From DATELY01 sp035276085 (GTDB lineage Bacteria > Pseudomonadota > Gammaproteobacteria > Steroidobacterales > Steroidobacteraceae), in contig DATELY010000180.1 of assembly GCA_035276085.1 (NCBI GenBank), positions 1 through 46,090 on the forward strand: DNA of 46,090 nucleotides. The letters run 5' to 3'. A program made the position numbers and the translations under genes. Position 1 is the stretch's first letter; each line of letters opens with the position of its first letter. The notes beneath the pieces were generated by a model. It worked only from the letters and a program-made list of their open reading frames with translations, did not search any database and was not told where the DNA came from. Below are positions 26,016 to 34,177 of this stretch, piece by piece.

Positions 26016-27700
26016 CACGACACCGGATAGCGGAATGGGGACTGCACCGTGCGGAACGGATCGTATGGCAGGCCGCTCGCGACGCGCACCGTGCCCCATA
26101 CCTCGCCACTGCTGGCGCCGGCGATGAGCGCATCGATCATCGCTTGATGCGAGTTCTCGCGGCGCTGCGCGACGCGATACAACGTATCGATATGCGCGTC
26201 CAGGACTGTGCGGTCGCGGGCAGCCTGGCGCTGCTTGAAGCGCTGGATGTGCGCCTGCATGTGCGTCGGATCGAACGTGAAGCGCTTCGGCGGCTCTACC
26301 ACCGAGGGTTTGAACTTGTTGACGCCGACGATGATGCGCTCGCCGCTGTCCAGCTCGCGCTGCTGACGGAAGTTGTACTCGTCCATCCAGCCTTCGATCG
26401 TGCCATCTTCGACGGCCTTGATCAGACCGATGGTTTCGATCTTCTCGATCAGTGCCAGCGCATCGGCTTCCACGCGGTTCGTCAGGGCTTCGACGTAGTA
26501 GCTGCCGCCCAGCGGATCGGCCGTGCGAGCAGCGCCGACCTCGTGCGCCAGGATCTGCTGCGTGCGGGTTGCCAGTTCGCGAGCTTCTGCGGTTGGAATG
26601 CAAATCGGCTCGTCATAGGTGCAGGTCTCCACCGATTGCACGCCGCCGAGCAAGGCCGCCATCGTCTGCACCGCCGCGCGGGTGAGATTGTTGAGCGGTT
26701 GCGGATAAACCAGCGCGCGGCCTGCGGTATGACACGCAACACGTAACCGCAAGCTGCGCTGATCCTGCGCGCCGAAGCGCTCCTTCATCGTGCGCGCCCA
26801 GATGCGTCGCAGCGCGCGGAACTTGGCAATCTCCTCGAAGAAGTCGATGTCGGATGCAGACACCCAGGCGAGACTCGGGGCGACGCGATCGACGCTCACA
26901 CCGCGAGCCATGAGGTCGCGCAGGGTTGCATTGATGATGGCCATGCCGACACCGATCTCACCGGCCGCGGACAAACCGCGCTCGCGCAAGTCGTAGGCCT
27001 GCGGGCAGCCGAGCGCCCAGCGGGGCGAATTCTTCGAGCTATATTCGATGCAATCCACCGTCGTGCGATGACCGAGCGCCGCGGGGACGATCTCTTCGCC
27101 CCAGCCGCCCAAGCGCAACTGGAGGTGATCGGGCATGTGCGAGCCCTGCAACTTCGACAGGTCCTTGCCCTGCTTCGTCGCCAGCGCGACGACGAGCGGA
27201 TAGATCATCATCGTGCTGTGCCAGGCGACGTCGGTCTGCGTCACGTCGATGCCTTTGAGCAGCACTTCCAGATCGTGCACCGTGGGCAGCGAGCAGCCTT
27301 CCTGACCGGCATCGGCCGAGAAGGCCGGATGATCCGGATCGATCGCTTCCTGACTCAGTGTATCGAGCACGATGTTGATGCCGGCGCTGCCGATACGCAG
27401 GGCCTGCTCGATGCCTTCGCGGGTGTCTTCGGGCGCGCCGTAGCCAACGATGTTCCGCAGCGTCCACATGCGGCTGCGATACATCTGCGGATAGGCGCCG
27501 CGCGTGTAGGGATACTCGCCGGGATCGCCCAGGTCGCGCGCGTAGTCGATATCGGCGACATCGCTCGGACCATAGCTCGTCTTGGTCTCGATGCCGCTCC
27601 ACGTCGCCGTGCGCGAGAGCTTGACCGAGACGTCCTCGATGTGAGCTTGAATGTCGCGGCTGCGCTGTGCCGGGTCCTTGTCGTCCTCGATCGCGCTCAT
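26015..27700 (-). CDS. Large subunit of an atypical AdoCbl-dependent acyl-CoA mutase
   Basis: 561 aa from ATG 27700, which overlaps the ligase stop by 4 nt. TIM-barrel mutase family: EYPYTRGAYPQMYRSRMWTL (62-81), DFFEEIAKFRALRRIWARTM (286-305), VACHTAGRAL and DPLGGSYYVEALTNRVE (395 onwards) are standard. The substrate region is not. The segment equivalent to GTxQxDILKE reads LQGSHMPDHLQ (185-195), the Arg/Gln specificity site is Gly or Trp, and the family SGYHxxEAG aligns with QAYDLRERG (234-242), putting Asp237 where the thioester-binding His stands. The position that is Tyr in methylmalonyl-, Phe in isobutyryl- and Ile in hydroxyisobutyryl-CoA mutase is Ile84. I therefore call an AdoCbl mutase of unknown substrate, not methylmalonyl-CoA mutase. 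Confidence 0.85.
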   Translation of the reverse strand: MSAIEDDKDPAQRSRDIQAHIEDVSVKLSRTATWSGIETKTSYGPSDVADIDYARDLGDPGEYPYTRGAYPQMYRSRMWTLRNIVGYGAPEDTREGIEQALRIGSAGINIVLDTLSQEAIDPDHPAFSADAGQEGCSLPTVHDLEVLLKGIDVTQTDVAWHSTMMIYPLVVALATKQGKDLSKLQGSHMPDHLQLRLGGWGEEIVPAALGHRTTVDCIEYSSKNSPRWALGCPQAYDLRERGLSAAGEIGVGMAIINATLRDLMARGVSVDRVAPSLAWVSASDIDFFEEIAKFRALRRIWARTMKERFGAQDQRSLRLRVACHTAGRALVYPQPLNNLTRAAVQTMAALLGGVQSVETCTYDEPICIPTAEARELATRTQQILAHEVGAARTADPLGGSYYVEALTNRVEADALALIEKIETIGLIKAVEDGTIEGWMDEYNFRQQRELDSGERIIVGVNKFKPSVVEPPKRFTFDPTHMQAHIQRFKQRQAARDRTVLDAHIDTLYRVAQRRENSHQAMIDALIAGASSGEVWGTVRVASGLPYDPFRTVQSPFRYPVS

Positions 27701-29307
27701 CGGTCTGCCTCGCGTCCGAACTGCGCTTGCAGCACGAACTTTTGAATCTTGCCCGAGGCGTTCAGCGGAAAGCCGTCGACCACGCGCCACAGTTTCGGCA
27801 CCTTGTGTCGTGCGATGCGCTCCTGCAGGAAGCGTGTCAGTGCATCGAAATCCGGTGTCTTTCCAGGCCTGGGAATCACGGCCGCGGCAACCTGCTCGCC
27901 CCACTTCTCATCGGGCACGCCGAAGACCGCTGCCTGCGCAACGTCCGCATGTTCGATGAGCACATCTTCGATCTCGCGCGGATAGATGTTCTCGCCGCCG
28001 CGGATGATCATCTCCTTCAAACGTCCGGTGACCTGGAGATATCCATCCGGTCGCATGTAGCCGAGATCACCGGTGTGCAACCAGCCGTCAGCATCCAGCG
28101 TCTCGCGTGTTTTCTCCGGCATGCCGAAGTACTCGCGCATCACACGGCGCGAACGGATGCACATCTCTCCGATCTCGCCGATCGGCTGCGTGCGTCCGTC
28201 GGACGTCGACACGATCTTCGCTTCCGTCAGCGGCAGCGGGCAGCCCACGCTCAGCGTGACTCGATCTTCACTGTCGCCGCGGCGCGTGGAGAACATCGCA
28301 CCGCTCGCTTCCGTCTGCCCCATGAGCGTCGCGACTTCGGCACCCATCGCCTGCTTCACGCGCCGCACGAGATCGGGTGCGACGGCCGTTCCGCCGGCGA
28401 CGATCAATTGCAGCGCGGACAGGTCGGTGCGGGACACCTTCGGACTTTGCAGCATGCCGATCAGCATCGTCGGCACGGCCATGGTCATGTTCACCCGATA
28501 GCGCGCCAGGGCGTCGAGCATGGTGTCGACGTTGAACTCGGCAAGAAGCACTTGCGTGCCCAGCGTCGAGAGGCAGCCGAGCGTCATCGTGCCGGTGCCG
28601 CCGATGTGGAACATCGGCAGCACGTTCAACCAGACGTCGGCCGGTCGCATGGACAGCTGGTGTGCCGTCAGGGCCGAGGCGTTCACCATGCCCTCATGAC
28701 TGAGTACTGCCGCTTTGGGCTTCCCGGTAGAGCCCGAGGTGAAGAGAATCATCGCGGGCGCGTCGTGCTGCACCGCCGGCAACTCTCTCGCACGCGCTTG
28801 CGCAAGGAACCCGTCCCATTCGTCCATGGTGATGACCGTCTCGAGCAGCGGCACGCTGCTGCGGATACTGTTCAGTACCGCTACGTTGTCCATCTGGCGG
28901 AAGGTGCGATCGAGAAACAAGCCGCGTGCCTGACTTTGATTCAGCATGTACTGCAGCTCGGCCGCACGATTGGCCGGGTTGAGCGTCACGAGAACGACAC
29001 CGGCGAGCGCAGCCCCGAGTTGCAACGCGACGAAGTTGGCACTGCCGGCTGCCCACGTCGCCACGCGGTCGCCCGGCACGAAATCCTCGAGCAGCGCGTA
29101 CGCCACGTGCTGCGCGTCGGCCTGCAGTTCACGGTAGCTCCAGCGCCGCTCGGGTTTGCCATCCACGGTCGCCGGAACGATCAGCGCCGCGCGATCACCC
29201 GCTTCCTGTACCGCGCGATGCAGCAGTTGTCCCGTCGACCATTCGAGGAACTGCACGGACCCATCTCCGCGGACATGCGCTTCTTTCAATGTCGTGCCGG
29301 TGTTCAT
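27697..29307 (-). CDS. AMP-forming acyl-CoA synthetase (ligase)
   Basis: 536 aa, ANL superfamily. P-loop TSGSTGKPK (190-198), adenine motif MGQTEASG, the hinge region GWLHTGDLGYMRPDGY followed by VTGRLKEMIIRGGENIYP, and the catalytic Lys in PLNASGKIQK near the C-terminus. Activates a carboxylic acid to its CoA thioester. Position directly before the mutase genes, with a 4-nt overlap, suggests it makes the mutase substrate, as the CoA ligase does in hydroxyisobutyrate-type operons. Substrate not predictable from sequence. Confidence 0.92.
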   Translation of the reverse strand: MNTGTTLKEAHVRGDGSVQFLEWSTGQLLHRAVQEAGDRAALIVPATVDGKPERRWSYRELQADAQHVAYALLEDFVPGDRVATWAAGSANFVALQLGAALAGVVLVTLNPANRAAELQYMLNQSQARGLFLDRTFRQMDNVAVLNSIRSSVPLLETVITMDEWDGFLAQARARELPAVQHDAPAMILFTSGSTGKPKAAVLSHEGMVNASALTAHQLSMRPADVWLNVLPMFHIGGTGTMTLGCLSTLGTQVLLAEFNVDTMLDALARYRVNMTMAVPTMLIGMLQSPKVSRTDLSALQLIVAGGTAVAPDLVRRVKQAMGAEVATLMGQTEASGAMFSTRRGDSEDRVTLSVGCPLPLTEAKIVSTSDGRTQPIGEIGEMCIRSRRVMREYFGMPEKTRETLDADGWLHTGDLGYMRPDGYLQVTGRLKEMIIRGGENIYPREIEDVLIEHADVAQAAVFGVPDEKWGEQVAAAVIPRPGKTPDFDALTRFLQERIARHKVPKLWRVVDGFPLNASGKIQKFVLQAQFGREADR

Positions 29308-29314
29308 GCAAGCG

Positions 29315-30904
29315 TCAGAGCACGAAACCCTTGTTCAAATCGAGGCGCAGATCCTGATACATCACGATGGCCGTGGCGCGACCACCGAGGGTCACCGTGC
29401 CGCCGGGATGCATGAAGGGTCCGGAGAGGTACAGTCCTTTGATATTGGGTACCCGATAATTGGCGAGCGCCGGTGTCGGTCGCCGCCCGAGGATCTGACC
29501 ACCGGCGGTGCCGGCGCCGAAGATGTCGCCGTTCATCATGCTACCGGAATGACGGTGATGATCGAGCGGTGTTTCGATCAGCCGCCCCAGGATGCAGGAG
29601 TCGTCGATGTTCGTCGTGAACTTCTTGAACGATTCCCAGACGAGATCGCCGTACTCCTGTTTGTGCGCATCCCAGGCTTGCAACCCGCCGTCGGCGAGCT
29701 CCATCGGCGCAAAGTGGTACAGGTACAGCGAGGCATTCTCGGGCGACGGCACGCGCGTCGGATCGAGGAACGAGTTGATGATCGTCAACGGATTGAAGTG
29801 GCCATACGGAATCTCGCCGTAACGATAGCCATCGTAGATCTTGCGCATGCCGAGAAAATCGCCGCGCGGCATGTACTCCAGGCACATGCTCTTGTAGAGG
29901 ATCGGATCGTCGCTGATGAACTTCGGTACGCGTGACAGCGAGATCTGCTGGTTCACCGCGCCGTGATTGCTCAAGCGCACTTTGCGCGCATCGGCGGCGA
30001 CTTGATCGTCCACTTCAGGAACGAACTTCTTCAGATTCCATGGATGGATGCAGGCGATCACCGCGTCCTTGGCCATGATCTGTTCGCCGCTCGCAAGCTG
30101 AACGCCCGTGGCGCGACCACTGGAGACGAGCACCTTGACGACTTCGGTCTCGGTGCGAACGGTGCCGCCGTAGTGCTCGATGCAGCGACGCAATGAGTCG
30201 CTCAGCTTCTGCGTGCCGCCGATCGCCAGATACGAACCCGAGCTGTGAACCATGGAGATCAGGTTGTAGACCAAAATGCCGGTGCCGAAGCTTTCCGGAT
30301 TCTCCATTGCCTCGCCGATCCACTTGAGATAGTGCAGGCGCACCTCCAGCGATTCGAAATTCTGGCAGATGACCTCGTACGCGCTGTTGAAGATGCCCTG
30401 CGCGAGCTCAGAGCCCACTTCGTTACTTTCGAGCAAGCCGAGAAAGCGGTGGAATGGCATCGGCGGCGTCGATGCGCCTGCATTCAGCAACGTCGCCAGC
30501 TTCACGCACCGGGTGGCCAATTCGCGATAGCGCTCCGCGTCCTTGGTCGAGAACTTGGCAATCGATGCGGCCGTCTTGTCGATGTCGCGCGCTGTCGCGA
30601 GCACCGTGCCATCTTCGAACAGGGTCGTGAAGCACGCCTCCCATTCCGCCAACTTCAGACCGAACTGGGTGCACAGCCCCAGTTCATCCTTGGAGATGGC
30701 GGGATTGACGCTGCAGGGGATCAACCCAGCGGCATGCGGATCGTGAATGAACCCGGGCGCCACTTCGACGGACACGGCGCCGCCGCCCACCATCCTGTTC
30801 TTTTCGAGGACCAGCACGTCCTTGCCCGCCTTGGCGAGGTAGGCCGCCGCCGTCAGGGAGTTGGAACCCGCACCGATCACGACCACATCGTGTGCTTTTG
30901 CCAC
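29315..30904 (-). CDS. CrtI/phytoene-dehydrogenase-like FAD oxidoreductase
   Basis: 529 aa. N-terminal FAD fold HDVVVIGAGSNSLTAAAYLA and a C-terminal GLYLSGPFMHPGGTVTLGGR typical of the CrtI/COG1233 group, which includes carotenoid desaturases and many uncharacterised dehydrogenases. GTG 30904 is chosen because GGAG lies 8 nt upstream; a GTG 7 codons earlier is possible. First gene of the leftward operon, 7 bp before the ligase. No carotenoid genes are nearby, so a dehydrogenase acting on the cluster's own hydrophobic substrate is more likely. Confidence 0.87.
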   Translation of the reverse strand: MAKAHDVVVIGAGSNSLTAAAYLAKAGKDVLVLEKNRMVGGGAVSVEVAPGFIHDPHAAGLIPCSVNPAISKDELGLCTQFGLKLAEWEACFTTLFEDGTVLATARDIDKTAASIAKFSTKDAERYRELATRCVKLATLLNAGASTPPMPFHRFLGLLESNEVGSELAQGIFNSAYEVICQNFESLEVRLHYLKWIGEAMENPESFGTGILVYNLISMVHSSGSYLAIGGTQKLSDSLRRCIEHYGGTVRTETEVVKVLVSSGRATGVQLASGEQIMAKDAVIACIHPWNLKKFVPEVDDQVAADARKVRLSNHGAVNQQISLSRVPKFISDDPILYKSMCLEYMPRGDFLGMRKIYDGYRYGEIPYGHFNPLTIINSFLDPTRVPSPENASLYLYHFAPMELADGGLQAWDAHKQEYGDLVWESFKKFTTNIDDSCILGRLIETPLDHHRHSGSMMNGDIFGAGTAGGQILGRRPTPALANYRVPNIKGLYLSGPFMHPGGTVTLGGRATAIVMYQDLRLDLNKGFVL

Positions 30905-30991
30905 GTTATTTACTCCGCTTGTCACCGCAATGGGTGGATCGATGTTGCCATGCCGCAGAGCGCACCGATTGACCGGCTCGCTCGGCTCTGG

Positions 30992-31009
30992 TTAGTATAA
31001 TCGCACTAA
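30992..31009. promoter_or_regulatory. TetR-type operator in the divergent promoter
   Basis: TTAGTATAATCGCACTAA is an 18-bp imperfect palindrome sharing 14 of 16 central bases with the palindrome before the tetR gene (33865-33882). It overlaps the -10 of the leftward promoter and contains a TATAAT on the plus strand, so binding would block both directions. Confidence 0.65.
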
Positions 31010-31022
31010 TTTCGCGTGCCCA
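30994..31022 (-). promoter_or_regulatory. Sigma-70 promoter of the leftward mutase operon
   Basis: On the minus strand TGGGCA (31022-31017), 17 bp, then TATACT (30999-30994). The -10 lies inside the operator palindrome. The start codon is about 90 bp downstream. Confidence 0.55.
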
Positions 31023-31073
31023 GCATTCGCCACTCGCCGGCACAGCCTTCCGCACCTGCAAGGAGAATGACTC

Positions 31074-32153
31074 GTGAGAGCTCCCTACCGCGTTGCCGTC
31101 GCAGGTCCCGGTGGCCTGGGACTTGGCGCCGTCCGTGAAATCCAACGCCTGCCCGAAACCCAGCTCGTGGCCGTCCTGGCGTACTCGCCGGGCAAGAACG
31201 GCAAGGACGCGGGCGAGCTTGCCGGCATCGGCACTATCGGCGTCAAAGCCACCACCGACTTCAAGGCATTTCTCGACAACGACGTCGACTGCGTGCTCTA
31301 CACGGGCCGCGACTTCGGCGATTGGCGCGCCGACAACGAGATCCTGCAGCTGCTCGAGTCCGGCAAGAACGTCATCACGATGCTGCCGTACCACTACTTG
31401 AAATCGCGCGGTCCCGAGATTGAAGCGCGGTTCAAACAGGCAGCCGAGAAGGGTCGTGCCACGTTGCACGGCTCCGGCATCACGCCGGGCTTCTTCAATG
31501 AGCGCATGGCGCTGCTGGCAACGGGACTGAGCAACGACATCACGCACATCAAGTTCCAGGAGTTCTTCAATGCCGAGCCACTGGCGGGTGCGCTCGACAC
31601 GCTGAACATGTTCGGGTTCGGCTCGAAGAAAGAAGAGGCGGAAAGGAATGTCGCGGTTGCGATGCTGGCAGAGAACTATCTCCGTCAGCCGATTCAGTTC
31701 GCAGCCGACCAGTTGGGCATCAGGATCGATCGCATCGATCGCAAACCGCAGCTGCAGACCACTCCGGTGGCGATCAAAACGCCTGCCAAGACGATCGAAC
31801 CCGGCACCGTCGGCACGGTTTCGTACGCATGGACCGCGTATGCCAACGGCAAACCGTTCTACACGACGGAAGTGTATTGGTACTTGGGCGAAGCCATGCG
31901 TCCGGCGACGGCGCTGGCGAATGATTTCTGGACGATCGAGATCGAAGGACGCCCGTCTCTGCGCATCTCGATCGCCTCGATGGCGTCGTACCAGGACAAC
32001 ATCTACATCAGGCCGGACGAGCCCACGCCGCCGGGATACACCATGACCGTCGTCACCATGGTCCAGGCGATCCCTGCGGTGGTCGCCGCCGCGCCGGGCT
32101 TGCTGCTGCCGGCCTTGCCGCAGTTTCACTGGAAACCCGATCTGCGCGCCTGA
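31074..32153 (+). CDS. DAP-dehydrogenase-like / dihydrodipicolinate-reductase-fold NAD(P) oxidoreductase
   Basis: 359 aa from GTG 31074 with AAGGAG 8 nt upstream. N-terminal Rossmann fold YRVAVAGPGGLGLGAVREIQ; the middle TLHGSGITPGFFNERMALLA resembles the C-terminal domain of 2,4-diaminopentanoate dehydrogenase relatives, a family widely annotated as dihydrodipicolinate reductase in actinobacterial and proteobacterial catabolic clusters. It is not the lysine-pathway DapB (longer, lacks its signature). Probably an NAD(P)-dependent dehydrogenase acting on a cluster intermediate. Confidence 0.78.
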   Translation: MRAPYRVAVAGPGGLGLGAVREIQRLPETQLVAVLAYSPGKNGKDAGELAGIGTIGVKATTDFKAFLDNDVDCVLYTGRDFGDWRADNEILQLLESGKNVITMLPYHYLKSRGPEIEARFKQAAEKGRATLHGSGITPGFFNERMALLATGLSNDITHIKFQEFFNAEPLAGALDTLNMFGFGSKKEEAERNVAVAMLAENYLRQPIQFAADQLGIRIDRIDRKPQLQTTPVAIKTPAKTIEPGTVGTVSYAWTAYANGKPFYTTEVYWYLGEAMRPATALANDFWTIEIEGRPSLRISIASMASYQDNIYIRPDEPTPPGYTMTVVTMVQAIPAVVAAAPGLLLPALPQFHWKPDLRA

Positions 32154-32197
32154 CGCACGCAGTCGCCTCGTCATTCCCTCTTTACAGGACTATAAAA

Positions 32198-33058
32198 ATG
32201 ATCGATCTGCTCAGCGCCTTGGGCTTCGACCCGAGCTCGCCATGGGGTGTGTTCTGGTTGTGCACGGCGTGGACGTTTTTCATCGTCACCGTGATCTGGA
32301 TCATCGGATTGTTTCAAGGCAATCACTCGATGATGGATGGCTACTACGGCTTCGGTTACGCCACGCCCGTGTGGATCGCCTATCTCGTCACACAGCCGAC
32401 CTCGGCGACCGCTGCAGCACTGCTGGTGATGGCATCGCTCCACGGCTGCCGTCTGGGCTACTACCTGTCCGCCCGCTGGGTGGGATATCGCAAGACCACC
32501 GGTGGCGATCAGCGCTACCTCGGATTTGTCGAGCGCTTCTCACCGGGCTATTGGTGGAAGAGCTTTTTCGTCGTGATGGAGCCGCAAGCGATTGTGATCG
32601 CCATCATCGGCATTCCCGCGGTATGGGGCGTGCTCGGCAATCAAGCCGCCGACGCACCGCTCGGCTGGCTCGCTTGCCTCGGAATCCTGGTGTTCGGCAT
32701 CGGTTACTACTACGAGACCGTCGCCGACGGTCAGCTGCACGCATTCAAGGCCGACAAGGCCAACAAAGGGCGCTATCTGCGCACCGGCGTCTGGACCAAC
32801 ACCCGCCATCCCAACTACTTCGGCAACACCATGGTCTGGTGGGGCATCTGGATCGTGGCGGTCGCCGGCAATGCCGACATCTGGTGGACCGTGATCGGCC
32901 CCGTGGTCAACACGATCATGCTGACCGGCGTGCTGGGCAAGGCCTTCCAGGACAAATACATGGGCGTACGCCCCGAGTATCAGAAGGTGATCGCGGAAAC
33001 CAATGGTTTCCTGCCGTTTCCGGCGAAGAAGCGCGACGCCTCACACGCCCAGCACTGA
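32198..33058 (+). CDS. DUF1295 (steroid 5-alpha-reductase-like) integral membrane protein
   Basis: 286 aa with about six hydrophobic segments. The C-terminal part has GRYLRTGVWTNTRHPNYFGN and a following WWGIW, the conserved core of the DUF1295/steroid 5-alpha-reductase C-terminal superfamily, which binds NADPH or SAM in relatives. Likely reduces or methylates a hydrophobic substrate at the membrane. Follows the dehydrogenase by 44 bp on the same strand and ends 20 bp before the convergent regulator gene. Confidence 0.85.
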   Translation: MIDLLSALGFDPSSPWGVFWLCTAWTFFIVTVIWIIGLFQGNHSMMDGYYGFGYATPVWIAYLVTQPTSATAAALLVMASLHGCRLGYYLSARWVGYRKTTGGDQRYLGFVERFSPGYWWKSFFVVMEPQAIVIAIIGIPAVWGVLGNQAADAPLGWLACLGILVFGIGYYYETVADGQLHAFKADKANKGRYLRTGVWTNTRHPNYFGNTMVWWGIWIVAVAGNADIWWTVIGPVVNTIMLTGVLGKAFQDKYMGVRPEYQKVIAETNGFLPFPAKKRDASHAQH

Positions 33059-33078
33059 TCGGCGCTGAAGGCCGGGCG

Positions 33079-33837
33079 TTAGTCGGGACGCGAAGGGGCT
33101 TCGCGGCCCATTTTCTTGAGCTCCGTCTGCACTTGACGGAAGAAATCCGGGTCGACGTAATGATGGCTGATGAAAAGGATATGCAGCACGGCGTCCGCCA
33201 GCAGCTTGCGCTCGGGCGCCCGCTTCGCGGGCGGAGTGATCTGCATCGCGATCAACCAACCCAGCCACTGCCACCAGATGCCGTCGATCAGCGCTTCCAT
33301 GCTGTAGGGCTTCTCGATGGGCTTCATGTAGCCCTCCGCCACGAGGCGCTTGATCTGCCGGATGTGCGCCCGCTTCACCACCTCGATGAGCTTTTCGTAG
33401 CGGGCGATGGGCACCAGATCGTTCTGAATGATGTAGTTGGCACCGATGAACAAGAAGCGGAAGCGCATCGTGAGCTGCAGCAGGTCCATGTAGGCTTCGC
33501 TGAAGGTCCGGGCGTCGGCCAGCACGGGAAGCTGCTCGATCGCCTCTCGCAGGCGATTCTCGAACGCACCGATGTGGTCGGCGAGCAGGTCTGCCTTCTT
33601 CTTGTAGTGATACGTGAGATTGCCCGGGCTGATCTTCAGGGCCTCCGCGATCTGACTGACCGACACCGCTTCGATGCCGTAGCGGTTGAAGAGCTCCGCG
33701 CTCATTTCCAGCACACGCTGTTGGTTGGTTTGCCGCACGCCGCCTACCTTGGTCTTCTTCTGCTGCCGAGAGGCCACCATGGTACTCGATGACACAGCGC
33801 CCACTCGCGCGTCCAGCTGTTCGGAATTCTCGGACAT
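33079..33837 (-). CDS. TetR/AcrR-family transcriptional repressor
   Basis: 252 aa from ATG 33837. The N-terminal 30 residues are polar, then the TetR DNA-binding domain with helix-turn-helix at about 58-77 (SVSQIAEALKISPGNLTYHY), and a large helical ligand domain with aromatic and hydrophobic residues (IDGIWWQWLGWLIAMQI). An 18-bp palindrome 28 bp upstream recurs in the promoter of the mutase operon, so this protein probably represses both itself and the cluster until an acyl-CoA or hydrophobic inducer binds. Confidence 0.88.
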   Translation of the reverse strand: MSENSEQLDARVGAVSSSTMVASRQQKKTKVGGVRQTNQQRVLEMSAELFNRYGIEAVSVSQIAEALKISPGNLTYHYKKKADLLADHIGAFENRLREAIEQLPVLADARTFSEAYMDLLQLTMRFRFLFIGANYIIQNDLVPIARYEKLIEVVKRAHIRQIKRLVAEGYMKPIEKPYSMEALIDGIWWQWLGWLIAMQITPPAKRAPERKLLADAVLHILFISHHYVDPDFFRQVQTELKKMGREAPSRPD

Positions 33838-34177
33838 GCCTGATTGCACCGCACCCAAGTTCTCATAGTATGATCGTACTATCCACATGCTGATAGTGCC
33901 CGGCTGGCGCAAACCAGCGAGGCCGAGCAAGACTTGCTGGACGCCCACCGCACCACACTCGCTTCATTTGCAACGAAACAGAACCTGCATGAACTCGTAA
34001 CGGCCAGACGAATCCGTCATCGCCCCACAAAGAGGGCGAGCGACTTCCCAACAACGTAGGGGGACGCAGAATGAATTCGACATCGCGCTCGAGCATTCAG
34101 ATGTTTGGGGCCTGTATTTGTACTAGAACCGTGCCGGCTGCAGGCAACCTGCAGCGAACGAAGCGAAGGGGACGGAC
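33838..34177. other. Divergent regulatory region tetR / FAD oxidoreductase
   Basis: 340 bp. It contains the operator at 33865-33882, a third half-site GATAGT at 33892-33897 inverted to ACTATC, and a weak half-site GTACTA at 34119-34124 upstream of the rightward gene. No further gene is convincing. Confidence 0.5.
33865..33882. promoter_or_regulatory. TetR-type operator before the tetR gene
   Basis: ATAGTATGATCGTACTAT has perfect 6-bp arms ATAGTA/TACTAT around TGATCG. It lies 28 bp upstream of the tetR start, the normal place for autoregulation, and nearly repeats the palindrome at 30992-31009. Confidence 0.7.

Noticed and set aside
32242..33792. 516-codon plus-strand frame across DUF1295 and tetR
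   Set aside because: It is out of frame with the recognisable membrane protein and antisense to tetR; composition is Arg/His-rich.
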